Of a stretch of 64,000 bases of DNA, positions 27,880 through 35,862 are shown in pieces. Source of the DNA: Pleurocapsa sp. FMAR1 (lineage in GTDB: Bacteria > Cyanobacteriota > Cyanobacteriia > Cyanobacteriales > Xenococcaceae). Position numbers and translations under genes: made by a program. How positions within the stretch are numbered: position 1 is the stretch's first letter; each line of letters opens with the position of its first letter. The stretch lies in contig NZ_OY762512.1 of NCBI RefSeq assembly GCF_963665995.1, positions 2,604,001 to 2,668,000 on the forward strand. The letters run 5' to 3'. The notes beneath the pieces were generated by a model that searched no databases, had not been told where the DNA came from, and saw only the letters and a list, made by a program, of their open reading frames with translations.

Positions 27880-28356
27880 CTACAAAGCCCTTCAATTTCA
27901 TTGTTGATGAGTTATGTCATGGGACTTAAGTAGTAAGCATATTGATTCTTACGCTCAAGTTACAATAAGGCTATAGTACTAGTTTGAAACACTGCTTTTT
28001 ATAACTTTTTGTATATTCAAAATCTTAACTTACTAAAGATGTAGCAATCGAACTTTAGATTAGGACATCTTTACGCTCTCTTTGCGTCTTTGCGCGAGAT
28101 GGTTACTTGACACCAAAAGTTGGATATGGCAAAAATCATAAGATTAAACTTTTAGTCATATCTTCAGAAAAGCTATCGAAACCAATACTTTAGCTTCTTA
28201 CTCATCAGTCGATTTACAAAACTATACAGTACAAGATAAATTGTTCGGCTATAATGTGACTACACGGTCAGGTGACTAGTTGGTCATATAAAAAACAACT
28301 GCAAAGACTGGCTTCACAGACAACATTTTTTATAACAGGAGTTTATACATTTAATT
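27880..28356. other. Intergenic region upstream of the exported-protein/COQ4 cluster
   Basis: Holds the second double TetR operator, a CTTTGCGTCTTTGCGCGAGA stretch (about 28079-28098) of a type I recall as common between cyanobacterial genes, and an AGGAGTTTAT ribosome-binding region before 28357. No gene is visible. Confidence 0.6.
28257..28286. promoter_or_regulatory. Double TetR-type operator upstream of the exported-protein/COQ4 cluster
   Basis: TGACTACACGGTCA (28257-28270) and TGACTAGTTGGTCA (28273-28286), again 2 bp apart, match the consensus and geometry of the pair before tetR (21095-21124). Since the tetR operator is presumably autoregulatory, this second copy 7 kb away marks the cluster at 28357-30460 as a probable second target of the same repressor. 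Confidence 0.78.
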
Positions 28357-28923
28357 ATGTTTACAACCACACATAATCCATTAAACAAAATATTTAGCAT
28401 TCCTACTTGGACAATGGCTCTTATTGTAAGCAGTTCGGCATTATATCCAACTGTGGGATTAGCTCAAAGTCGCCCGCTAGCAGCCAAAAGCGCACAGCAA
28501 GAAACTCTGTATCTCAACAACGATCGCACCTATTCCTATAACTTAGTCGCTAAAGAAAGAGGAGTAATCGATGGTGTTGTTATTCCTGCGGGTGCGACTA
28601 TTGTAGGGAAATACGTCCCAGCTAAAGGCGGACTCCGCTATGTAGCAGAAGCAGTAACTTACGATCGCTATAGCTATTCTATTAGCGCGAGTTCTCCAGT
28701 GCTAGAAGATATTAAAGACTCCAGAGACACATCGACTGGCGCGATTTTAAAAGATGCTGCTGTTGGTGCTGCTGGGGGTACAATCCTCGGTGAAATTTTT
28801 GGTAATGCAGATGCCAAAGAAATTATCGGTGGTGCAGCAGCAGGAGTAGCAGTTGGTAATCTTACTGCCGATCGCGTTGTGGCTATCGATCCTAAAGTCA
28901 GCATAGTTCTTTACGACAATTAA
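28357..28923 (+). CDS. Exported glycine-zipper-containing protein
   Basis: This 188-residue protein has a signal peptide ending near GLAQS (about residue 37). The mature part has a beta-rich segment (LYLNNDRTYSYNLVAKERG, then GVVIPAGATIVGKY), then two glycine/alanine zipper stretches (AAVGAAGGTILGEIFG and IIGGAAAGVAVGNL) that could insert in a membrane. No named family is recognised. It lies directly behind the double operator and may be the first gene of a unit with the two COQ4-like genes. Confidence 0.75.
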   Translation: MFTTTHNPLNKIFSIPTWTMALIVSSSALYPTVGLAQSRPLAAKSAQQETLYLNNDRTYSYNLVAKERGVIDGVVIPAGATIVGKYVPAKGGLRYVAEAVTYDRYSYSISASSPVLEDIKDSRDTSTGAILKDAAVGAAGGTILGEIFGNADAKEIIGGAAAGVAVGNLTADRVVAIDPKVSIVLYDN

Positions 28924-29054
28924 ACGAACTCTGTATTTAATTAGTACTTAAGTACTTAGATGGTCGCTCGCAATCTGATAGAAAAATTCGCAAAAACAAT
29001 TCAACCTCAACTTATTTTTACCGCTCAAAATTTACACCACAGGAGTTTACCCTC

Positions 29055-29726
29055 ATGGCTACATTCAGAAGATTTATTAAAGCAATTAAAGACTATTACC
29101 AACAGGGAGAAGCAGGAGACATCGCTTATCTCAAAATCGAACTACTTCGTATTGGAGGTAGTCCCGAACTGTTGGCTAAGTTAGAAGATCTTGAAGACTA
29201 CTATCCCACCGTCAATTTAGAAGAACTGGCGCAATTACCAGAAGGTACGTTGGGTTATGAATATGCCCAGCACATGAAAAAGAATGGTATTCACCCCCTA
29301 AAAATTAGTGACGATCTGATTGAAGCTGCCAAAGCTAATCCTTTTGCTCTCAGATTTACGGCTACTCACGATATCTTCCACATCCTACTGGGCTTTGATA
29401 CTTCCTACGCAGGAGAAATCGGCGTATTAGGATTCACTATTGGTCAGGACTATAGCAAGTTTCTTAATGCTTACGAACCAATAATTAAGCATCTTTATCC
29501 CCTAATATTGCGTTCTCAAGCTCGACAAATACGGGCAAATCTGGCAAAAGGTAAAGCGATTGGCGAACAGGCGCAATGTCTGTTGGCTTATCCCTTTGAA
29601 TTAAATTGGTCGCGTCCAATTGAAGATATTCGGGCTGAATTGGGACTGGTATTAGATAACCAGCAGTTAGACGCAGAATCAATCAATCCTACAAAAGATC
29701 GCTCCCGTGAAATAGCTACAGCTTAA
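29055..29726 (+). CDS. COQ4-like protein (copy 1)
   Basis: This 223-residue protein has the COQ4 zinc motif HDxxHx11E: H105, D106, H109, E121 in HDIFHILLGFDTSYAGEIG. An upstream segment LPEGTLGYEYAQHMKKNGI and the C-terminal RPIEDIRAELGLV also fit. In mitochondria COQ4 acts on the head group in ubiquinone synthesis. Cyanobacteria make plastoquinone, not ubiquinone, so the role here is unknown. A strong ribosome-binding site (ACAGGAGTTTA) precedes the ATG, and a paralogue follows 62 bp later. Confidence 0.86.
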   Translation: MATFRRFIKAIKDYYQQGEAGDIAYLKIELLRIGGSPELLAKLEDLEDYYPTVNLEELAQLPEGTLGYEYAQHMKKNGIHPLKISDDLIEAAKANPFALRFTATHDIFHILLGFDTSYAGEIGVLGFTIGQDYSKFLNAYEPIIKHLYPLILRSQARQIRANLAKGKAIGEQAQCLLAYPFELNWSRPIEDIRAELGLVLDNQQLDAESINPTKDRSREIATA

Positions 29727-29788
29727 TCGAGCTATCTCTTTCTACTCTCATTACTACATCACAATAAACATTATAGGAAACTATTATC

Positions 29789-30460
29789 ATGCCTAGCATC
29801 AAACGTTACGCTAAAGCACTCAAAGACTACTTCACCACTGGAGAGACTGGCGACGCTGCTTTTGGCGAAATCAAATTCTATGGAATAGGCTTAAATCCCG
29901 CGCTTAAGGATCGATTACAAGATTTTGTCGGCTACTACCCCAAAATTGACTTAGAAGAACTAGCTCAGTTACCCGAAGGCACACTGGGTTACGAATACGC
30001 TCAACACATGAAGCAGCATAATATTCAGCCTTTGGAGATTAGCCCAGATTTGAGAGAAGAAGCCGATCTCAGTCCTTTTGCACTACGGTATACCGTTACC
30101 CACGATATTTTTCATATTCTTCTAGGCTTTGATACCAGTTATGCAGGAGAAATGGGAGTCTTCGGTTTCACTGTAGGTCAGAACTATAGCAAAATGCTGA
30201 AAATAGTTGAGCCTCTGGTTCTCTTGATTTTCTGTGTAATTAGACCGTTTCAAATTAAGAAAATCTGGGAGTGCGATCGCATTGGTCAAGCATTAGGTAA
30301 GCAAGCTGAGTGTCTGTTGACTTACCGCTTTGAAGATAACTGGGCGCGTCCGATTGATAATGTTCGGGCTGAATTAGGACTGGTTTTGAGTAATGAGCAA
30401 TTGGAGAAGATAGAAAGTACTCCCATGATGGCTAAATCCCAGACAGAAGTAAGCGCATAG
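29789..30460 (+). CDS. COQ4-like protein (copy 2)
   Basis: A 223-residue paralogue of the preceding gene, of the same length and with the same metal motif at the same positions (H105, D106, H109, E121). The sequences differ mainly near residues 140-175, where this copy has a more hydrophobic stretch (IVEPLVLLIFCVIR). Retention of all metal ligands in both copies suggests both are functional. It converges on the TPR gene with a 9-bp gap. Confidence 0.86.
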   Translation: MPSIKRYAKALKDYFTTGETGDAAFGEIKFYGIGLNPALKDRLQDFVGYYPKIDLEELAQLPEGTLGYEYAQHMKQHNIQPLEISPDLREEADLSPFALRYTVTHDIFHILLGFDTSYAGEMGVFGFTVGQNYSKMLKIVEPLVLLIFCVIRPFQIKKIWECDRIGQALGKQAECLLTYRFEDNWARPIDNVRAELGLVLSNEQLEKIESTPMMAKSQTEVSA

Positions 30461-30469
30461 ACGAACTAT

Positions 30470-31414
30470 TTAATTTTGAGAATTTACCTGCCCTGATTTA
30501 AGTTCAGCAATTCTCTCTTGAGTCAAACGATTTTCTTTTTCCAGAGTTTCCAAAACAAAGTCTGGTAATTGTGCTGATTTATTTAAGGCTAAGGTAAAAT
30601 TTTGTGTAGCTTCTTCTAAAACCTGGATATCATCATTCTTTTTGCCAATTTGTCTGAGGATCTGCCCTTTGAGATAATAATGTTCTGGATTATCGGGAGC
30701 AGCTTTTATAGCTTTATTAGCATATTCTAAAGCCTTATCATATTGTTTCAAATCCCGATATGCCACTGCTAGACCTCTATCCACTAAATAACCAGGTGCA
30801 GCATTCGATTCAAAACGAGCGATCGCCTGTTCTGGTTTAGAAAAAGGCAAGTTAACGGCTAATAATAAATCCATATAGCCTTTAATCAAGTTCAATTCAG
30901 GATCGTTAGGGTCGCTCTCTTCTGCGCGATCGAGATATTTGAAGACCAACTGTAGCTTATTAATAGCATCTAAAGCACCGTCTTTTTGATAAACATAAGC
31001 ACCATCTAAGAAATGACCCACTGCCAAATAAAGATTACCCCGTAGAGGATCGCTTTGGCTTAACAATTGGGCTGACTCTAAAGTCTTATCAGCGTATTTT
31101 TTGATGCCTTCCCAATCTTTTTCTTTTTCGGTATAAGCTAAAGAAGCAAGCAGGGCATAAGTCAAAGGTTCGTCTGGTTTTTCGGCTTCAGCCTGTAATA
31201 GTTCATTATTAACTGTTTTGTAGTCTCCTTTAAAAAAAATAGTTTCAAATGCTTGTTCGGTATATTTGTCAATATCACGAGGATTTTTTTGACGGAAAGG
31301 ATCTGCTGCCCAAGCTGCACTACTAAGACCAATAATCATAGTAATGCTTAATGGTATCCAAATTGTTTGTTGCAACTGAGTTTTAAAACTAGTAATTTTA
31401 GTTTCTCTTTTCAT
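30470..31414 (-). CDS. Exported TPR protein (Sll0314/Alr1253-type)
   Basis: This 314-residue protein has an N-terminal signal peptide (hydrophobic WIPLSITMIIGLSSAAWA, cleavage near residue 36) followed by helical repeats. The clearest TPR unit is YDKALEYANKAIKAAPDNPEH (about 222-242). The segment NPRDIDKYTEQAFETIFFKG near the mature N terminus is, as I recall, conserved in cyanobacterial homologues. It is probably periplasmic or thylakoid-lumenal and mediates protein contacts; no partner is evident. Confidence 0.75.
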   Translation of the reverse strand: MKRETKITSFKTQLQQTIWIPLSITMIIGLSSAAWAADPFRQKNPRDIDKYTEQAFETIFFKGDYKTVNNELLQAEAEKPDEPLTYALLASLAYTEKEKDWEGIKKYADKTLESAQLLSQSDPLRGNLYLAVGHFLDGAYVYQKDGALDAINKLQLVFKYLDRAEESDPNDPELNLIKGYMDLLLAVNLPFSKPEQAIARFESNAAPGYLVDRGLAVAYRDLKQYDKALEYANKAIKAAPDNPEHYYLKGQILRQIGKKNDDIQVLEEATQNFTLALNKSAQLPDFVLETLEKENRLTQERIAELKSGQVNSQN

Positions 31415-31584
31415 TATGCCTAATTATAATTATTAGTAAATTTGGTAAATATTGACGTAAGCAACAAAAATCTAGTTCCTGAAAACAGAAGTAATATTAT
31501 CATTAACAATAACAAAAGCTAAATTAAACCCCTCTCAATTAAAGAGCTTATAATTAAGCTATAAAAATCTAGGTTATTTAGATA

Positions 31585-32232
31585 ATGCTGCGTCTGCAAA
31601 ATTTAACTTATCATCCTCCTGCTACTGTTCAACCTATCTTGAAAAAGATTAACCTAGAACTTCCAGCACAGAAACTAGGATTAATAGTCGGAGCTAGTGG
31701 TTCGGGTAAGACTACTATTTTAGAGATTTTAGCGGGATTGGCACAGCCAACCAAAGGGGAAATTTTCTGGCGCACCAAACAATTGACTGATGTTGAATTA
31801 CAGCAGCTAGCAGGATTAGTGTTTCAGTTTCCTGAACGGCATTTTTGTGGTGGTAGTATTTTAGAAGAATTGCGCTTGGGTCATCCAGAATTAGATTTAA
31901 AAAGAGTTAAAGATGCTTTGAGCGAGGTAGGATTAGATCATATATCTTTAAAAATATCTCCCCATGCTCTTAGTGGTGGGCAACAGCGTCGGTTGGCTTT
32001 GGCAGTACAGCTAATTCGTCAGCCTAATGTACTGATGTTAGACGAGCCTACAGCAGGATTAGATTGGTCGATGAGGATTCAACTAGCTAAACTGCTTAAA
32101 AAATTAAAAGAGCATTGGACATTGCTAGTAGTTACTCACGACCCTGGAGAGTTGATAGATATAGCCGATCGCTGTTGGACAATTAGCCATGGAGATCTCC
32201 AGCCCATTGAGCCAGTGGCATTGAATCGATAA
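31585..32232 (+). CDS. Energy-coupling-factor-type ABC ATPase (ABCI11-like)
   Basis: This 215-residue free-standing ABC ATPase has Walker A VGASGSGKTT, Q-loop FQFPERHF, signature ALSGGQQRRL, Walker B VLMLDEPTAGLD and H-loop VVTHDPGE. The Q-loop sequence with ER and the short length match ECF/CbiO-type ATPases and the plastid protein ABCI11. The transported compound is unknown. It lies 11 bp before rsmG and is probably co-transcribed with it. Confidence 0.83.
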   Translation: MLRLQNLTYHPPATVQPILKKINLELPAQKLGLIVGASGSGKTTILEILAGLAQPTKGEIFWRTKQLTDVELQQLAGLVFQFPERHFCGGSILEELRLGHPELDLKRVKDALSEVGLDHISLKISPHALSGGQQRRLALAVQLIRQPNVLMLDEPTAGLDWSMRIQLAKLLKKLKEHWTLLVVTHDPGELIDIADRCWTISHGDLQPIEPVALNR

Positions 32233-32243
32233 TCTAAAAGCTT

Positions 32244-32987
32244 ATGAGTCAGATCGAAACTAATAGATTGCCCCAAATGACAACAGTTTGGCAACAAAGC
32301 CTTAATTGGCAGCCCGACGCAGCCCAAGAGCAATTATTTCAACGGGTTTATCAAGAGGTTATCGAAGGAAATCGTCAACAGAATCTAACTCGTATCACTA
32401 TACCAAAAGACTTTTGGGAAAAACACCTTTGGGATTCCCTCTCAGGGATAGTTGGCTTGGAGCAAGATTTTTTAGCTCAAAAACTCCAGGTGATTGATAT
32501 TGGTACAGGAGCGGGTTTTCCTGGTATTCCTCTAGCGATCGCCTTTCCTCACTGGCAAATTACGCTGCTAGACTCTACTCGCAAAAAGATTAACTTTGTC
32601 AATGATTTAATTACCAAACTTAAGTTAAATAACGCCACGGGCATAGTTGCTCGCGCCGAAGAGTTAGGCAGAATCCCAGGCGATCGCCAAGCTTACGATT
32701 TAGCTTTGGTTAGAGCAGTAAGTAAAGCCTCTGTCTGTGCTGAATACAGCTTACCGCTAGTGAAAGTAGGTGGACTGGCTGTTCTTTACCGTGGACACTG
32801 GAACAAGTCAGATACCGCCAGTTTAAAGTCTGCTGTAGCTCGCTTGGGCTGCAAAATAGAATTAATTTATCCTTGGGAAACTCCTATTAGCCAAGGGGTA
32901 CGCCATTGTATATATATCCGTAAACATTCCCCAACATCCAAGAAATTTCCCCGCGAAGTTGGTGTTCCAGAAAAGCAACCGCTTTGA
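32244..32987 (+). CDS. rsmG: 16S rRNA (guanine-527-N7)-methyltransferase
   Basis: This 247-residue RsmG/GidB enzyme modifies G527 of 16S rRNA with SAM. It has the family N terminus LFQRVYQEVIEGNRQQNLTR, the KHLWDSL segment, SAM motif VIDIGTGAGFPGIPLAIAFP, LLDSTRKKINFV and the LALVRAVSKAS catalytic strand. The C terminus (ISQGVRHCIYIRK) is typical. It probably shares a transcript with the upstream ABC ATPase. Confidence 0.92.
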   Translation: MSQIETNRLPQMTTVWQQSLNWQPDAAQEQLFQRVYQEVIEGNRQQNLTRITIPKDFWEKHLWDSLSGIVGLEQDFLAQKLQVIDIGTGAGFPGIPLAIAFPHWQITLLDSTRKKINFVNDLITKLKLNNATGIVARAEELGRIPGDRQAYDLALVRAVSKASVCAEYSLPLVKVGGLAVLYRGHWNKSDTASLKSAVARLGCKIELIYPWETPISQGVRHCIYIRKHSPTSKKFPREVGVPEKQPL

Positions 32988-33092
32988 ATCGATGATCAAT
33001 GACCAGTCAGCTTTTGGTAGACAATAACAATAATTGGCGTTGGTGAGTGCGTAATGTTTGTTCTTAATTGCTACTACAATAAGCAATCCTGT

Positions 33093-33563
33093 TTAAAAGT
33101 TTTTTATCAGCTTGAAAGCTCGTTCAATAATCAAAATTTGGTCAAATAAAGTCATCAGATCCATTGACTCATAAAGTCCCTCGCTGACTTCTAGAGATGC
33201 GCAATCGACGGCTGCTGGCATTGCTTCACTGATAATGTCTAACAGTTCAACATCCGAGGCATAATAACCCCCTGATTTTCTCTTGTTGACACGGTTAATT
33301 TCGCGCACCGAATTTTTAATAGATACATTCCCAGATCTAGTAGTGCGTTTTTCTACCTCTTGCTTAATTAGATGAATTAAGAGGATTACAGCGTAACTGT
33401 AAATTTTATTTAACTTATCCTCTTTTGACGAGAGGAAATGCCCTGAGTTAAAGGGCATATTCTACTCTCGTCGTGACATTTCCTCTAATTCGCCAACAAT
33501 TTCCAACGCCTTATCGTAGTTTTTCTCCTCTATGTATTTCCTTAACTCCAGCAACTCTTCCAT
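33093..33563 (-). pseudogene. DUF29-family gene interrupted by an in-frame stop within a palindrome
   Basis: On the minus strand an ATG at 33563 opens MEELLELRKYIEEKNYDKAL and runs to a TAG at 33464-33462. The same frame continues past the stop with KEDKLNKIYSYAVILLIHLI to 33093, ending in a region typical of cyanobacterial DUF29 proteins (NSVREINRVNKRKSGGYY). Total 157 codons with the stop in frame, as if a palindromic segment (33427-33472) had been inserted between EELEEM and EDKLNK. A downstream product could restart at ATG 33458. DUF29 proteins are of unknown function, often in many copies. Confidence 0.78.
33427..33472. repeat. Nested palindromic insertion in the DUF29 gene
   Basis: Outer arms GACGAGAG (33427-33434) and CTCTCGTC (33465-33472) enclose a second perfect stem ATGCCCT/AGGGCAT (33438-33444 and 33452-33458) around a GAGTTAA loop. 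It carries the stop codon that splits the gene. Its self-contained form suggests a small palindromic element. Confidence 0.75.
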
Positions 33564-34064
33564 AACTTTAATAAATTATCTGCCCTTTCTCCAAATCTAT
33601 CTCAAAATTATATGTAAGTAGAGCGACATAATTAAACTGAAAATAGAATTCTCTTAGTCCCCCAGTCCCCTAGTCCCCTAATCTCCCAGTCATTGATGGG
33701 AACAATAGTGGCGATCGCTCTTCAAGGCGAGCGAGGATTAGAAACCTTTTCAATTCTCCAGATTATCCGCTTCAACTGCATTATTAATCCTTTAGAATTG
33801 AAGTTAACCGTATTTTAAGTAGTGAAATAGCGACTTTTATGTTCAACAACTTGCCAATTATAGTTAACCTAGATAACAGTTTGGTTTACAAATCTAATTA
33901 GAAGCTTACATAAATAAAGTTAATATTTATAATGATAAGAAATTATTAGGGTTTTCCATTCTGAAGACAATTATTCTAAAATAAAAATTAATTGGTAAAA
34001 TTAGGCACTTACATAGCCAAGTGTTTGAGTAAAACTTAGGTACAGTTGAGGAAGGACTGCCATA
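33564..34064. other. Intergenic region with short tandem repeats
   Basis: Contains a short run of near-heptameric units CCCCAGT/CCCCTAGT/CCCCTAAT (about 33658-33692) of the kind often seen between cyanobacterial genes, and a HIP1-like GCGATCGC near 33711. TTGAGGAAGGAC before 34065 is the ribosome-binding region of the next gene. No gene visible. Confidence 0.6.
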
Positions 34065-34991
34065 GTGATTCAAAACCTAGATCAGCACTATAAAGTCTTG
34101 GGATTAAACCCAGGCGCATCTCTCGAAGAGGTTAATCAGGCATATAAAGATTTGGTATTTATTTGGCATCCCGATCGCCTTCCGCAAGAAAATGAGCGGT
34201 TGATCCAGAAATCTGTTGAAAAACTACAGCAGATAAATGAGGCCCGAGATTCTTTGCGTTCGTACCATCGTCAGCACAAAAAGACTGCCAAACACCAGCC
34301 AAGCTCGACAACCAAACATCAGTCTGGATCGACAACTTATTACGATAGACAAGCAAAACCATATTCTCGTAATACACAGGCTTACTCTGGGAGCAATCGT
34401 ACCTCTGCTGATACAGCCAATCGGCAACAGACTTATGCCAAGTCAAATTATAACCCAGGAAACTACCAGCAAAGTCGCCCTTGGGACTATCGAGCATACT
34501 ATTCTACATCCAGTAATCCAAGCGATCGCAAAACTAGTGGCAGTGACGGTTATCAAGACTTCCATCAGCCTAGTAAAAGCTATAGTTCACCTCGCCCAGT
34601 CGAAAATAGCTGTACAAGACCATACTTCAAAGACCTTCGCGGTGCGGATCTAAGCAGATCTAACTTTAAAGAAAAGGATTTTTCTTGTAGAGATCTATCC
34701 GAAGCAAATCTCTCCTATGCCGATCTGAGCGATACTTTCTTGCACAAGATAATTCTAGAAGGTGCTAATCTTCAGGGGGCGAACTTAAAAGGTGCTAATT
34801 TACTTCAGGCAAACCTGAGAAATGCCAATCTTCAAGATGCCAATCTAATTGGTGCAGACTTGAGCGGTTCGGACTTAAGCGGTGCTAACCTAAACGGTGC
34901 CAAAGTCGGCTTTAACAATAAAATTATGGTAAAAATTACCGCTGTTAAATTAACTGGTGCTACTTTACCTGATGGTTCAATTCATCCATAA
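34065..34991 (+). CDS. DnaJ-domain protein with C-terminal pentapeptide repeats
   Basis: A 308-residue protein in three parts, from GTG 34065. First is an N-terminal J domain (about 5-68, HPD at 35-37 in FIWHPDRL). Then comes a low-complexity Ser/Gln/Tyr-rich linker (about 70-190). Last is a run of pentapeptide repeats of A(D/N)LxX form (about 195-290, such as GANLQGANLKGANLLQANL) that would form a right-handed quadrilateral helix. The J domain implies an Hsp70 partner; the repeat domain is presumably a targeting surface. The combination occurs in cyanobacteria but its client is unknown. Confidence 0.85.
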   Translation: MIQNLDQHYKVLGLNPGASLEEVNQAYKDLVFIWHPDRLPQENERLIQKSVEKLQQINEARDSLRSYHRQHKKTAKHQPSSTTKHQSGSTTYYDRQAKPYSRNTQAYSGSNRTSADTANRQQTYAKSNYNPGNYQQSRPWDYRAYYSTSSNPSDRKTSGSDGYQDFHQPSKSYSSPRPVENSCTRPYFKDLRGADLSRSNFKEKDFSCRDLSEANLSYADLSDTFLHKIILEGANLQGANLKGANLLQANLRNANLQDANLIGADLSGSDLSGANLNGAKVGFNNKIMVKITAVKLTGATLPDGSIHP

Positions 34992-35203
34992 AGTGTTGCA
35001 GACTTGTCGGTAGCAGTTGCCGATTAGACTATTTTAGCTCTCAGCTATAAGCTACAAGCTATTATTTCTGAGAGTCTACACTTTTATGCTGAGTCCTATT
35101 CTTCTGCTCGTTTATCCCGATTATGGTGATTCACTAACTAAAACTTTTAAGATATTAATATATAGACAATCAATATTACTTAAAACTTTATCAGTAATCA
35201 TTT

Positions 35204-35791
35204 ATGGCTCGCAGAAATCGCAATCAAAATAGTTACGATAATCCTAACGATCGTTACGATCCTCCAAATTATCGCTCAAGTCCTCCTACCCCTCCTACCC
35301 CTCCTCCTAAAAAAAGTCCTATAGATATAGCTAAAGTAGCAATTATCGCCAGTGTTTTTGTCGTTGGTATAGTTATTGGATTATCTCTAAACCTCTCTAG
35401 CGGCTCGAGCGGTAATGAATCTGTCGATTCTAGTTTACAAATAGATCGCGCAGCACCAAACCCCGAACTGTGTCAGCAATTTGGAGCTAGTGCGATCGTC
35501 ACAGATATGCGGGTATTTTTGACCCTGAATCCCTTTAGCGTCTATTTAACCCAGCCTAGTATGCAGCCTGGGTGTGTTCTACGGCGTACTAATTGGTCTA
35601 TTTTAGAGCAAAGAAAATTAGTCAATTCCGAACAGGTTAGAGATTGCAAGAGACGCATGAATACTTTTGGATTTATCGGCCCATTAGAAGGAAAGCCCAA
35701 AATCGACTGTGTTTATCAAAATGATGCTGCGGGAAATCTATTTTTACAGAATGGGCAATCAGGAGCGTTACCAGAATCAGACAATTTCTAA
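35204..35791 (+). CDS. DUF3172-like membrane-anchored protein
   Basis: This 195-residue protein has an Asn/Pro-rich N terminus (PPTPPTPPPKKSP) and one membrane helix (IAKVAIIASVFVVGIVIGLS, about 43-62). The C-terminal domain reads PNPELCQQFGASAIVTDMRV, then PGCVLRRTNWSILEQ, and has conserved cysteines. The pattern matches the cyanobacterial DUF3172 family as I know it. No function is established. It sits just before glmS on the same strand. Confidence 0.75.
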   Translation: MARRNRNQNSYDNPNDRYDPPNYRSSPPTPPTPPPKKSPIDIAKVAIIASVFVVGIVIGLSLNLSSGSSGNESVDSSLQIDRAAPNPELCQQFGASAIVTDMRVFLTLNPFSVYLTQPSMQPGCVLRRTNWSILEQRKLVNSEQVRDCKRRMNTFGFIGPLEGKPKIDCVYQNDAAGNLFLQNGQSGALPESDNF

Positions 35792-35862
35792 GGATTATTC
35801 TGAAGATTTAGTCTAAACTAAAGGCGATAAAACAACTTTATATATAAGAACTATTAATAAAT

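Noticed and set aside
28960-29184. Plus-strand frame before the first COQ4-like gene
   Set aside because: Overlaps the COQ4-like gene in another frame; the COQ4 start has a strong ribosome-binding site.
34159-34653. Long alternative frames inside the J-domain gene
   Set aside because: Out-of-frame readings of the Ser/Gln-rich linker.
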